Below are positions 35,601 to 45,068 of a DNA stretch of 50,625 nt, one piece after another (position 1 is the first letter of the stretch; the number at the start of each line of letters is the position of its first letter). The notes under the pieces are model-generated. The model was not told where the DNA came from. It saw nothing but the letters and a program-made list of their open reading frames with translations, and made no database searches. The DNA lies in assembly GCA_900556455.1 (NCBI GenBank), contig USOV01000001.1, positions 1 to 50,625 of the forward strand, read 5' to 3'. This DNA is from an uncultured Clostridium sp. (lineage in GTDB: Bacteria > Bacillota > Clostridia > TANB77 > CAG-508). Position numbers and translations under genes: made by a program.

Positions 35601-37670
35601 GTGTCAAATCAAATATTTTATGCAATAATTGGTGTAGCAGGAGTAACTTTTTTATTAATTTTAGCCGCATTTGTTATCCTACAAAAAAAGATGAACCAAG
35701 GATATATGAGACGTATAAAAGAATTAAGAAAAGGTACTCAAGAAAAAGCTTTTTCAGCAGATGTATTCTACCAAAAACTATACCTAATATTGAAAAAGAT
35801 TCCTTTAGCAAACAGATACTTATTAAAAATCAGAAGAAAACTAGAAATAATATATATGCAAGATGAGTATCATACAAGAAAACAGGCTGCAAAAACACTA
35901 TTACATGCTTTGATACTTATTATTCCAATAACTTTACTAATAATTATTCTTACAAGAGGAGATGCATTATTACGTGTAATATTACTACTACTTGAAATAT
36001 TCTTAATAGAAACAATTATAACAGGTAAAATTGATAAATTAGACACAAAAGTATTAAAACAACAAATAGGATTTTTTGCAGAAATAAGACATGCATATAA
36101 TGAATACAATATGGTCGAGGAAGCCATATATGAAGTATCACAAAATGATGAACTTGAAGTTTCAAGGCAAGGCGAAAAAATATACGAAATATTAGTAGCA
36201 GATGATCCAGAAACAGAATTGGAAAAATATTATGATGTAGCTCCTAATAGCTATTTAAAAGAGTTTGCTGGAATATCATATTTAACAAAAGAATTTGGCG
36301 ATAGACAAATTGATGGAGCATCTTTATATTTAAAAAACTTAAATAATATAACAAAAGAAATGCAATTAGAAATACTAAAAAGAGATAAATTAGACTATGT
36401 ATTTCAAAGTTTATCTTTTATCGCAATTGCACCAGTATTATTAATAACACCATTGAAAAATTGGGCAATAAATAGTTTTGCATTTACTTCTCAGTTTTAT
36501 AAAGGAAAAGGTGGATTAATTGTAGAAATTCTACTATTAGTTTTAACAATTGTGTGTTATATTTTGGTTAGAAAAGTAAAAGATAATGGAAGTATAAAAG
36601 ACGAGTACAAGGATCCAAACAAAGCATGGCAAATGAAATTATACAAAAAGAATTTTATAAAGCCAATAATTGATAAATTTATACCAAAGAAAAACACAAA
36701 AGAATACAGAAAAAATGTAAAACTAATGAAAGAAGCAGCAGCAAAGCAAAAGATGGAAACATTATATGTAAATAGAATTTGTCTATGCATACTTGCATTT
36801 ATTCTATCAATAGCTTTCTTTACATTAGTACATAATACAGCAATAGATTATATATATACAGAGCCTGTTTCGGACTATGATATGCTTACAGTTTCTGCAA
36901 ATAAAGACGAAGAAAGCATTAAGAAAAGGGAAATTTATAACCGCTTTTTGGACAGGTATAAAGGACAAGATATCACAAAGGAAAAATTAAGACAAAGCAT
37001 TGCTAATTCTTCATATTTTAAAGATGCATTAGAACCAGACATAGATGAGGCAACAGAAAAAATTTATAAAGAATTACAAATAGTAAATAATGAAAAGTTT
37101 AAGTGGTTTGAATTACTAATTGCATGTGTAGTTGCATGGATGGGTTACCAAACTCCAATTTGGATACTTATGTTCCAAAAAATTCTAAGAAATTTAGAAA
37201 TGGAAAACGAAGTAATGCAATTCCAAATAATTATAACAATGCTTATGAAAATTGAAAGAGTAAATGTAGAAATAATACTAGAATGGTTAGAAAGATATTC
37301 AAATATATTTAGAGAACCAATAACAAAATGCGTGAACAACTATGAAGCAGGAGCTTGGGAAGCTTTAGATGATTTAAAAAATGAAATAGCATTTCCACAA
37401 TTGATAAGATTAATAGAAAGTATGCAAGCTGCAGTGGAAAAAATACCAATCGAAAAAGCTTTTGAAGAGTTGGAAAATGAAAGAGACTATTACCAAGCAA
37501 AAAGAGAAGAGGCTAATAACAAATTAATTTCAAGAAAAGGATTAATAGGAAAAGGTATTGGCTTTGCACCAATGATATGCGTATTTTGCGGATATCTAAT
37601 TGCACCATTAGTAATCATAGGAATGAGCAGCATGACATCAACATTTGCAACAATGTCAACAATGTATTAA
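35601..37670 (+). CDS. Large TadB/TadC-like inner-membrane platform protein
   Basis: 689 residues from GTG 35601 (RBS GAGGTG). Membrane segments near residues 5-27, 90-130, 280-300, 315-335, 400-420, 515-540 and 660-685. The two halves each hold a T2SS-F-like helical stretch (FFAEIRHAYNEYNMVEEAIYEVS; QFQIIITMLMKIERVNVEIILEWLERYSNIF). Tad systems usually have separate TadB and TadC of about 300 residues, so this looks like a fusion of both. It directly follows the ATPase. Confidence 0.65.
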   Translation: MSNQIFYAIIGVAGVTFLLILAAFVILQKKMNQGYMRRIKELRKGTQEKAFSADVFYQKLYLILKKIPLANRYLLKIRRKLEIIYMQDEYHTRKQAAKTLLHALILIIPITLLIIILTRGDALLRVILLLLEIFLIETIITGKIDKLDTKVLKQQIGFFAEIRHAYNEYNMVEEAIYEVSQNDELEVSRQGEKIYEILVADDPETELEKYYDVAPNSYLKEFAGISYLTKEFGDRQIDGASLYLKNLNNITKEMQLEILKRDKLDYVFQSLSFIAIAPVLLITPLKNWAINSFAFTSQFYKGKGGLIVEILLLVLTIVCYILVRKVKDNGSIKDEYKDPNKAWQMKLYKKNFIKPIIDKFIPKKNTKEYRKNVKLMKEAAAKQKMETLYVNRICLCILAFILSIAFFTLVHNTAIDYIYTEPVSDYDMLTVSANKDEESIKKREIYNRFLDRYKGQDITKEKLRQSIANSSYFKDALEPDIDEATEKIYKELQIVNNEKFKWFELLIACVVAWMGYQTPIWILMFQKILRNLEMENEVMQFQIIITMLMKIERVNVEIILEWLERYSNIFREPITKCVNNYEAGAWEALDDLKNEIAFPQLIRLIESMQAAVEKIPIEKAFEELENERDYYQAKREEANNKLISRKGLIGKGIGFAPMICVFCGYLIAPLVIIGMSSMTSTFATMSTMY

Positions 37671-37676
37671 TTTAAT

Positions 37677-37696
37677 GGCACCTACCCATAGGTGCC
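37677..37696 (+). other. Hairpin before the pilin run
   Basis: GGCACCTA, CCCA, TAGGTGCC. No T-run. It separates the machine genes from the pilin-like genes and may adjust relative transcript levels. Confidence 0.5.
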
Positions 37697-37719
37697 TAAA
37701 ATAAAAGGAGATATAACAC

Positions 37720-38124
37720 ATGGAAAATGCATCAAAAGCCTTGCTAATAGCAGGGGGAGTATTAATAGCATTAATAATAATAACAATGTTTATAATGATG
37801 TTTAGTAGGATATCTAATATAAACAAAGAACAAGAAGAACAGACAAAAATAGAACAGTTAAATGCTTTTAATATGGAATTTGAAGCATATGGCAAAAAAG
37901 TAATGTATGGAGCAGATGTAATAACATTAATTAATAAAGTAGCAGAAAACAACAAAAAATATTCTGGAAATCCTGATTACAAAATAACTATAATCCTAGA
38001 TGGAACTGAAATAACTAGCAGTAGTAACCTAATTGGAGAAAAAGAAAGTTACATATATAAATGTGAAAAAATGGAATATAATTCTCAAGGAAGAATATGT
38101 AAAATAACACTAAAAACAAAATAA
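37720..38124 (+). CDS. Pilin-like protein 1 (134 aa)
   Basis: Starts MENASKALLIAGGVLIALIIITMFIMM: a short charged N-terminus and one long hydrophobic helix, then a soluble domain with EAYGKKVMYGADVITLINKVAENN and CEKMEYNSQGRICKITLK. The EA.GK...G.EV..LINK block recurs in the paralogs at 38161, 38629 and 39418. No prepilin leader precedes the helix. Confidence 0.6.
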   Translation: MENASKALLIAGGVLIALIIITMFIMMFSRISNINKEQEEQTKIEQLNAFNMEFEAYGKKVMYGADVITLINKVAENNKKYSGNPDYKITIILDGTEITSSSNLIGEKESYIYKCEKMEYNSQGRICKITLKTK

Positions 38125-38160
38125 TATGTTTTTAGAAAATCACATGAAGGGGAGAAATAT

Positions 38161-38577
38161 ATGGATAATGCAGTAAAAGCACTATTAATTGCGGCAACAG
38201 TTCTAGTTGCTATGGTAATGGTAAGCATAGGTGTATACTTATATTCATTATATTCACATCAATCTAAAGAATATAGTGCTACAATATCAGCAGTTGAGCT
38301 AGAAAAATTTAATAGTAATTTTGATGTATATATTGGAAGAGATAATATAAAACCTCAAGAAATAGTAACAATTGTAAACCTAGCTAAAGAATATGGTGAA
38401 CAAATAGAAATATATTTAGGAGGAAGCAAAATAGAGTTTACAGCATCAAAAACACAAGAAGATTTTATAAAAAGCAACAGGGACAAACTATTTAAATGCA
38501 CATTAAATACTTCAGCGGAAAATCCAAACCCAACATATGATGAAAATGGAAGAATTGTAAAGCTAAAATTTAATTAA
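38161..38577 (+). CDS. Pilin-like protein 2 (138 aa)
   Basis: Starts MDNAVKALLIAATVLVAMVMVSIGVYLY; the soluble part has FNSNFDVYIGRDNIKPQEIVTIVNLAKEYG and ends ENGRIVKLKFN. Same plan as protein 1. RBS AAGGGGAG. Confidence 0.6.
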   Translation: MDNAVKALLIAATVLVAMVMVSIGVYLYSLYSHQSKEYSATISAVELEKFNSNFDVYIGRDNIKPQEIVTIVNLAKEYGEQIEIYLGGSKIEFTASKTQEDFIKSNRDKLFKCTLNTSAENPNPTYDENGRIVKLKFN

Positions 38578-38628
38578 AATATTGCATAAAAACAAAAAAA
38601 ATATTATAATAAAAGGAGATATGACAAA

Positions 38629-39063
38629 ATGAAGAAAGTATTAATAATACTATTAATACTATTTATGATAATAATTTTTTCAATATATGCGCTATTTATT
38701 ACAAATAAAGCACAAACAAATAGCTTAAGAAATTATAATAGAGAATATGAAGAATACTTAGACAAAACAATATATGGAACAGAACTGGCAACTCTAATAA
38801 ATAAGGCTACAAATGTAAATGAAAAAAATAAAATTGAAAAAGATAAAAAAAATCACTACATTGAAAATGAAGAAAATTCAATAAAAATAGAAATAACAAT
38901 GTTACTTACAGAAAAAACATATCCAATGGAAGAAATATATAATACAGATACAGCAGAATTTGTAAAACATTTTAACTTAGAAAAATTTAAATGCACAAAA
39001 ATAGAATATCATAATAAAACAGGAAAAATAAGTAAAATGTTATTTGAACAAGTAGAAGAATAA
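38629..39063 (+). CDS. Pilin-like protein 3 (144 aa), divergent N-terminus
   Basis: Starts MKKVLIILLILFMIIIFSIYALFI instead of ME/DNAxKALLI, but the soluble part keeps EYLDKTIYGTELATLINKAT and the end CTKIEYHNKTGKISKMLF, matching proteins 1 and 4. A minor or capping subunit is possible. Confidence 0.55.
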   Translation: MKKVLIILLILFMIIIFSIYALFITNKAQTNSLRNYNREYEEYLDKTIYGTELATLINKATNVNEKNKIEKDKKNHYIENEENSIKIEITMLLTEKTYPMEEIYNTDTAEFVKHFNLEKFKCTKIEYHNKTGKISKMLFEQVEE

Positions 39064-39112
39064 TTAAGCTATTAAATTTTTTAATATAAAAAAAGCAAAG
39101 GAGGAATAAGTT

Positions 39113-39313
39113 ATGGAGAACGCAACAAAAGCATTATTAATAGCAGCAGCAGTTTTAATTGCTATAGTTTTAGTAGCATTAGGAGTTAAATTATTAAGTG
39201 CATCAGGAGATTCATCTAAAGACGCACAAAATGTAGCTAACCAATTACAATCATCTACAAGTAATGCAGCAAATGGGGTAATTGATGGTATAACAAACGG
39301 ATTAAAATGGTAA
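39113..39313 (+). CDS. Short Flp-like pilin, candidate major subunit (66 aa)
   Basis: MENATKALLIAAAVLIAIVLVALGVKLL followed by only a Ser/Asn/Gln-rich helical tail (SKDAQNVANQLQSSTSNAANG). Length and shape match Flp pilins. Strong RBS AAAGGAGG and a strong hairpin behind the gene suggest high expression. The N-terminus lacks a leader and a G-xxxx-EY motif. Confidence 0.6.
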   Translation: MENATKALLIAAAVLIAIVLVALGVKLLSASGDSSKDAQNVANQLQSSTSNAANGVIDGITNGLKW

Positions 39314-39330
39314 TAAACAATAAAAATTAA

Positions 39331-39393
39331 GGATAAATTTAATTTATCCTTAGACTAAAGCCTAAAGATATTATTTTAGGCTTTAGTCTAAGG
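39331..39393 (+). promoter_or_regulatory. Two stacked hairpins after the short pilin gene
   Basis: Hairpin 1 GGATAAATTTAATTTATCC (39331-39349). Hairpin 2 has perfect 19-bp arms 39348-39366 and 39375-39393 around an 8-base loop. They share two bases, so they compete. There is no T-run, so RNA stabilisation or processing that raises the pilin transcript is more likely than termination. Confidence 0.65.
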
Positions 39394-39417
39394 ACAATAA
39401 GTAAGGGAGAGGGTTTT

Positions 39418-39816
39418 ATGGAGAATGCAACAAAAGCACTTATAATTTCAGCAGCAGTTTTAATTGCTATAGTATTAATAGCAGTTGGGATAAAAATATT
39501 AAGTTCAACACAAGGTGTTACAAATGAAGTAGATAAAGTATCAGAAGCAATGGGCAAATCTGTATTTAATTCACAATTTACAGATTATGAGGGAACAGCA
39601 GTAAAAGGTTCAGAAGTCAAAGAAGTACTAAATAAAGCAGCTGTAACTTGGAGAGGCAATAGCTCACGTAATGTTAGTGCAATAGTAAATGGTACAACAT
39701 ATAGCTCTGCTAATGATATTGCAACAGCTAGAGCATCAATAAATATAACATCAACTTATACAGTTACAGTTCAATATGATAGCAAGGGTTTTGTAAGTTC
39801 TGTTACAGTACAATAA
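39418..39816 (+). CDS. Pilin-like protein 5 (132 aa)
   Basis: MENATKALIISAAVLIAIVLIAVGIKIL is nearly identical to the short pilin; then FNSQFTDYEGTAVKGSEVKEVLNKAAV and YDSKGFVSSVTVQ. The helix conservation with a different head suits a minor pilin. Follows the double hairpin. Confidence 0.6.
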   Translation: MENATKALIISAAVLIAIVLIAVGIKILSSTQGVTNEVDKVSEAMGKSVFNSQFTDYEGTAVKGSEVKEVLNKAAVTWRGNSSRNVSAIVNGTTYSSANDIATARASINITSTYTVTVQYDSKGFVSSVTVQ

Positions 39817-39834
39817 TATGCTAGGAGGAAAATT

Positions 39835-40320
39835 ATGGAAAATGGTGTAGACGCTTTACTAATAGCATTTGCAATTCTAATTTTTATAATTGCCTTAGCT
39901 GTATCTTTGAACACTTTAGCACAAGCAAAATCAACAGCAGATATTGTTTTATTTTACAGTGATAGAGAGAATTTCCAAACTCCTTTAAAAGCAGATCCAG
40001 AAAATGCTAGTGATGGAGGAAGAGTTGTAGGGGAAGATACAGTTATTGCAACAATTGCTAGATGTGCAAAAGAAAAATTCTCAGTAAAAATAATTGATGG
40101 AACTAAAACTGATGATATATATATTTTTGAATATGATGTACAAACAGCAGAACAAATAAAATCAGAGATAGAAAGATTTATTAAAAAACACACAGGAACA
40201 AGTTATAGAGAAACATATGTAGAAATTACAATTAGTGGAACAACATACTCTGGAGAAGATGGAACACAACTAGAACAAGATGTTGGAAAAAAAATATATA
40301 TTACATATGAAAAACAATAG
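39835..40320 (+). CDS. Pilin-like protein 6 (161 aa)
   Basis: MENGVDALLIAFAILIFIIALAVSLNTLAQAKSTAD, then a larger soluble head (GRVVGEDTVIATIARCAKEKFSVKI). Same leaderless layout. RBS AGGAGG 15 bases after the previous stop. Confidence 0.55.
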   Translation: MENGVDALLIAFAILIFIIALAVSLNTLAQAKSTADIVLFYSDRENFQTPLKADPENASDGGRVVGEDTVIATIARCAKEKFSVKIIDGTKTDDIYIFEYDVQTAEQIKSEIERFIKKHTGTSYRETYVEITISGTTYSGEDGTQLEQDVGKKIYITYEKQ

Positions 40321-40354
40321 AAGTTAATAAAATCAAAGAAAGGAAGTAAATTTT

Positions 40355-40876
40355 ATGTCAGATACCTTAATTACAATAATGGGAATATTTTTAGCAGCAA
40401 TATTAATGTTTGTTTTCCCACTTATGACAGTATCAAATACACAAGATGATATATCTCAAGTTGCAGTACAATCTCTAGTTTCAGAATTTGTAAATAATGC
40501 AGCAACAAAAGGAAAAATAACACAAGATGATTATAATTCATTTATAGAAAAATTATATGCTACAGGAAATACATATGATGTTCAGTTAGAACATAAAATT
40601 ATGACTACAAATCCTAATAAAGGAGCAGCAGACCAACTAGGAGAAAACCTATATTATTCAGTTTACAATTCTACTATAGTAGATTCTAGAGATACTGGAG
40701 TAGATTATAATACACAGTATTTAATGAAAAAAGGAGATTATATCATTGTAACTGTTAAAAATTCAAATACAACTATAGGCTCACAAATTAAAAATTTCAT
40801 TTATTCTATAGTGGGAAAAGATTCTTATACAATTGCAGCGAATGCATCTGCCTTAGTAGTAAACACAGGAAAATAA
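40355..40876 (+). CDS. Pilus-associated membrane protein (173 aa)
   Basis: MSDTLITIMGIFLAAILMFVFPLMTVSNTQDDISQVAVQSLVSEFVNNAATKGKITQDDYNSFIEKLYATG: one N-terminal membrane helix and an outside domain. The helix-then-TxxDxxx pattern and position recall TadE/pseudopilin components. Function inferred only from context. Confidence 0.5.
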   Translation: MSDTLITIMGIFLAAILMFVFPLMTVSNTQDDISQVAVQSLVSEFVNNAATKGKITQDDYNSFIEKLYATGNTYDVQLEHKIMTTNPNKGAADQLGENLYYSVYNSTIVDSRDTGVDYNTQYLMKKGDYIIVTVKNSNTTIGSQIKNFIYSIVGKDSYTIAANASALVVNTGK

Positions 40877-40884
40877 AAAACTAT

Positions 40885-40916
40885 AAAGGGTTAGGTAGAT
40901 TACTACTTAACCCTTT
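40885..40916 (+). other. Hairpin before the large pilus-associated gene
   Basis: AAAGGGTTA-GTA...TACTTAACCCTTT forms a strong stem without T-run, 20 bases before the next start. Possible RNA processing or translation control site. Confidence 0.5.
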
Positions 40917-40935
40917 AAAAATGTAGGAGGACTTT

Positions 40936-42741
40936 ATGAAATTACAGAATCTAATAATTATTTTCATTATAATTATTATACCAATTGTTTTTATTTTTTC
41001 TCTTTATTTAAACTTAGAAACGAAAACAATTACAATGCAAACAGCCTATGATGAGAAACTAATAGAAGCAACCAAAGAAGCTATGGAAGCATTTGAGATT
41101 AATACGGTAGAATGGAATAGCGAATATTCTTCTTTGGCAAACTCTAAAAGACAGGATTTAACATCAACAATAAATGTTTTTTCAAGTAGTTTAGCTGATA
41201 AAATGGGAATGAGTGGCTCAAGTAAAGAAAATATATTAATTTATGTCCCAGCAATTGTATTTACAATGTATGATGGATACTATATTTATTCGCCTACATA
41301 TGTACCACAAACAATTACAAATGAAAAAGGGGTACAGCTATTTTACTATGAAAATAGTGGTAGTGAAAACTCAAAAATTACTATATCTGCAACACAAAAT
41401 ATTGGAGGAACAATTTTTGCTGGAGAACCAATATATTTTGCAAAAGCTGGACAAGGAATAAGCGGTAAATTTAATGGCGAAGATTTATATTTTACAACAG
41501 ATGTTACTAAAGCAGAAAAAACATATAAACATGTGTTAAAAACTTTCGTACCATATACAAAAATTTATAATGATTATGTTATTAATTACACATTAGATAA
41601 TTATATAAGAATATATGGTAAAATTCAGTCAAAAGAAGGATATGTAATTGATGGTTTTGGAACTAGCAATACAATTGAAATACCAGTAAAGAATGTCTCA
41701 GGAGTAAAAGCAAATGGTTATAATATATTGGCAGAGACACTTACAGAAAATATCTATGTAAAAGAAAGTGCTACTGAGGAAGCAGAACTAAAAACTTATA
41801 CATATATATATAATTCAAATAATGATAAAAGATATTATGATGAAGCAAACAGAAAGTTTTTTGCATTAAGTAACAGAAATCAAAAAATATATTTGCCAGA
41901 TGCAGAAATTGGAGGAACTCTAGCAGAATATAAAAAAGTATTGGTTCGTACTGATAATACTAGCTGGGACTACATAGAATTATATCAATTAATAAATAAT
42001 AACAATAATGATTGGTATTATTTAGACAATAATGATCAGTACATAAAATATGATTATCAACCTGCTATTGATAGAGAAAAAGATTGTAGTGCAATTAACT
42101 ACTATGTGGAAACTTGTGAATTCAATCATTGGTTAATTGATAACCATATTGATGTAGATACAATACTAAATGAAAAAACTGAAGCAATAATAACAAATAT
42201 TAATAACAATTTGAACTTATCAATTTCAAATTATAGTGCAAACTCTAAAATTAATTATGAGATTCCGGAACTTACAGAAAAAGACTGGGAACAAGCTTTA
42301 TCTAATATATCAATGATAACATTTTTCCAAGGAAAGAAGATAGGATTAAAAAAATATAACAACTATGCAGTAGTAACAAGTACGGAAAATAACGAATTTG
42401 CAAGTGAAGATTCATTATATTACATTGGGGAAGCAGGAGATAATTATTACCATAGATATTATTGTGATAAAGGAACACCAAAAACACTTAGAGCTTACAG
42501 AAATACAGAATTTAGAGTGCAAAAATATGAAGAAACAGACCAAATAAAATACTATTATAAACATTATGGGAGCTCTGAAAATGTTTATGATAATGAATGC
42601 TTTGACTGTATAGTTAATAGAAATAATTATACTAAAACTACAAATTCATCAAATATTTCATATTATGACCGAGCATTTTATGAAGCATTGGGAAGAGAAA
42701 GATACATACAAGCCCAAAAAACAAAATTAACAAATAGATAA
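40936..42741 (+). CDS. Large pilus-associated membrane protein (601 aa)
   Basis: An N-terminal membrane segment (MKLQNLIIIFIIIIIPIVFIFSLYL), a helical region (TAYDEKLIEATKEAMEAFEIN), and a long outside part rich in Tyr, Asn and Asp. Position at the end of the pilin run and the TadE-like helix suggest a large minor pilin or tip adhesin. No known domain recognised. Confidence 0.5.
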   Translation: MKLQNLIIIFIIIIIPIVFIFSLYLNLETKTITMQTAYDEKLIEATKEAMEAFEINTVEWNSEYSSLANSKRQDLTSTINVFSSSLADKMGMSGSSKENILIYVPAIVFTMYDGYYIYSPTYVPQTITNEKGVQLFYYENSGSENSKITISATQNIGGTIFAGEPIYFAKAGQGISGKFNGEDLYFTTDVTKAEKTYKHVLKTFVPYTKIYNDYVINYTLDNYIRIYGKIQSKEGYVIDGFGTSNTIEIPVKNVSGVKANGYNILAETLTENIYVKESATEEAELKTYTYIYNSNNDKRYYDEANRKFFALSNRNQKIYLPDAEIGGTLAEYKKVLVRTDNTSWDYIELYQLINNNNNDWYYLDNNDQYIKYDYQPAIDREKDCSAINYYVETCEFNHWLIDNHIDVDTILNEKTEAIITNINNNLNLSISNYSANSKINYEIPELTEKDWEQALSNISMITFFQGKKIGLKKYNNYAVVTSTENNEFASEDSLYYIGEAGDNYYHRYYCDKGTPKTLRAYRNTEFRVQKYEETDQIKYYYKHYGSSENVYDNECFDCIVNRNNYTKTTNSSNISYYDRAFYEALGRERYIQAQKTKLTNR

Positions 42742-42779
42742 AAATCATTAATATAAAATTTTGAATTTTTAAAATATAA

Positions 42780-42808
42780 ATGGTTACCCTAATTTTAGGG
42801 TGACCATT
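42780..42808 (+). promoter_or_regulatory. Hairpin covering the spoIVB ribosome binding site
   Basis: ATGGTTACCCT, loop AATTTT, AGGGTGACCAT. The right arm contains AGGGTGA, the only plausible RBS for TTG 42809. Same layout as at agrB (16867-16901). Confidence 0.5.
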
Positions 42809-44009
42809 TTGAAATTTTTTAAGAAAATTTTTTTAATAATTTTTTTGTTAATAGTTCTAGTATATGTAACAAACATAACAGCAATACCCAAAAAAATAAT
42901 ATTATTTGAAGGTGAAAATTTAGATTTAGGTGCAATATTTGGAATTTTTGAAACAAAACAGCAAGTAATTACAACATCATCAACAACTGAAAACAGCAAT
43001 ATAGTTAAGGAAGAAAAAATAATATTAAGTCTATTTAATGTATTGGATGTAAAAGACGTAAATGTTACAACAATAGAGCAAACAAAGGTGGTTCCTCTTG
43101 GAAATCCAATAGGGTTAAAACTATATTCAAATGGAGTATTAGTAATAGGAATGACAGAAATAGAAGGTTCAAAGCCTTATGAAAAATCTGGAATAAAAGA
43201 AGGAGACCTAATAACATATATAGATAATGAACAAGTAACAACAACTGATGAACTTGTGGAATGTGTAAATAATAGTCAAGGAAAAATAATAAGCATAACA
43301 TATGTAAGAGACGGTCAGGAATACCAAACAAGTATAGAACCAGTAGAAACACAGGACAATAAATATAAACTAGGACTGTGGGTTCGTGATGGGGCGGCAG
43401 GAATTGGCACAGCAACATATTATGAACCATCAACAGGAAAATTTGCAGCACTAGGGCATGGAATTATTGATTCTGATACAGAAAAATTAATTTCAATAGA
43501 AAGTGGCGAGGTTGTTACAACAAATGTAATAGATATAGTAAAGGGAGAAAAAGGAAATCCTGGACAAATAAAAGGAACTGTAACAAGTGGGCAAATAATA
43601 GGTGAGGTATATACCAATACTGAGTTTGGCATATATGGGAAAATTACGAGTAAAAATAAACTAAATATAATAGAGGGAAATAGTCTAGAGATAGCTAAGA
43701 GAAGTGAAATAAAAGAAGGAGAGGCAAAAATAATATTAACTCTAGAAGATGGGATAAGAAAAGAATATGGTATAGAAATAACTAAAATTTATAAGAACAA
43801 TAACAGTGATAACAAAAGTATGCTAATAAAGGTAACAGATGAAAACTTGTTAAACTTAACAGGGGGAATAATACAAGGAATGAGTGGAGCGCCAATAGTA
43901 CAAAACGGAAAATTTTGCCGGAGCAGTAACACATGTATTTATAAATAATCCCACAGAAGGGTATGCAGTATTTGGAGACTTAATGGTAAAAACATCTAAT
44001 ATGAGGTAA
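42809..44009 (+). CDS. spoIVB: SpoIVB signalling serine protease, split by a +1 shift at CGG
   Basis: SpoIVB is made in the forespore and triggers pro-sigma-K cleavage by acting on SpoIVFA/BofA. Visible: N-terminal membrane segment, PDZ domain (about 120-180, PYEKSGIKEGDLITYIDNEQV), peptidase S55 domain with catalytic His in LGHGIIDSDT and Ser in GMSGAPIVQNGK. In-frame CGG (43919-43921) follows TTT TGC; the zero frame stops at 43948. Skipping the C gives GKFCGAVTHVFINNPTEGYAVFGDLM, the conserved SpoIVB C-terminus, ending at TAA 44007. Product 399 residues. TTG 42809 (or GTG 42800) is the start. A single extra T in TTTT would also repair the frame, giving KFAGAVTHV, so this site is less unique than the others. 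Confidence 0.85.
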
Positions 44010-44013
44010 AAAA

Positions 44014-44078
44014 ATATCATTTTAATATGAAATTTATTATAAAAGTATTAATTTTATAAATTCATATTAAAATGATAT
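44014..44078. terminator. Bidirectional terminator between spoIVB and the SPFH gene
   Basis: ATATCATTTTAATATGAA...TTCATATTAAAATGATAT, a long AT-rich stem between converging genes. Confidence 0.8.
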
Positions 44079-44084
44079 AATTAA

Positions 44085-44990
44085 TTATTTTTTATCATCT
44101 TTTACGATTTCCTTCATAGCTCCTAGAGAAGAAAGCGCATTTGTGGCTTCAAAAGGAATAAATACTTTATTTGCTTCACCTTTTGCAATTTCTTCTAAGG
44201 CTTCTAAAGATTTTAATTGAACTAATTTGTCGTCTGGATTTGATTTCTTTATTGAATCGTAAACTTTTTTAATCTCTTCAGCTTTAGCTTCAGCAATAGA
44301 TTTTATAGCAGCAGCTTCACCAGCAGCTCTTCTAATTCTTGCTTCTTTTTCAGCTTCAGCTTCTAATATAGCAGCTTCTTTTTTACCTTCAGCAATAGTA
44401 ATGGCAGCTTGTTTTTCTCCTTCAGCTTGTAAAATGGCAGCTCTTTTATTTCTTTCTGCATTCATTTGTCTTTCCATTGCATCTCTAATATCTTCTGGTG
44501 GATTAATATCTTGAATTTCAACTCTATTTACTTTACATCCCCATTTATATGTAGCTTCATCTAGTAATGATCTTAATTGATTATTAATTAAATCTCTTGA
44601 ACTAAAAGTAGAATCTAAAGTGATTTTACCAACTATATCACGAATAGTTGTAATTGCTAAATATTCAATACCTTTTTTCAAAGATTGAATTTCATATACT
44701 GCTTTTGCTGGATCTATTATTTGGTAGAACACAACAGTATCAATTTTGATAGTAACATTATCTTGTGTAATAACTCCTTGTGGTGGAATATCCATAGTTT
44801 GTTCTTTTAAACTAACAACACTTCTTACTTTATCAACAAAAGGAATAATAATTGTAAGACCCGCATCTGCAACTTTATGAAATTTACCAAGCCTTTCTAT
44901 AATATAAACTTCTGCTTCTCTAACAATTTTAATAGAATTAAATAGTACAACTAGTACTAAAACTAAAAGTATAATTAAAAATAATATCAT
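44085..44990 (-). CDS. SPFH/Band 7 membrane protein (stomatin/QmcA-like)
   Basis: 301 residues: N-terminal membrane segment (2-20), SPFH domain (about 20-185: REAEVYIIERLGKFHKVADAGL...DPAKAVYEIQSL), then a long Ala/Glu/Lys coiled coil (190-255). Forms oligomeric membrane microdomain scaffolds; QmcA-type proteins are often paired with NfeD, which is not visible here. RBS GGAGGG. Confidence 0.88.
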   Translation of the reverse strand: MILFLIILLVLVLVVLFNSIKIVREAEVYIIERLGKFHKVADAGLTIIIPFVDKVRSVVSLKEQTMDIPPQGVITQDNVTIKIDTVVFYQIIDPAKAVYEIQSLKKGIEYLAITTIRDIVGKITLDSTFSSRDLINNQLRSLLDEATYKWGCKVNRVEIQDINPPEDIRDAMERQMNAERNKRAAILQAEGEKQAAITIAEGKKEAAILEAEAEKEARIRRAAGEAAAIKSIAEAKAEEIKKVYDSIKKSNPDDKLVQLKSLEALEEIAKGEANKVFIPFEATNALSSLGAMKEIVKDDKK

Positions 44991-45068
44991 GATTCCCTCC
45001 TAAAAATAAACTCACCAAACTATTATAACATGATTTTATGTAAAATGGAAGGATTTTCTAAAAATTAT

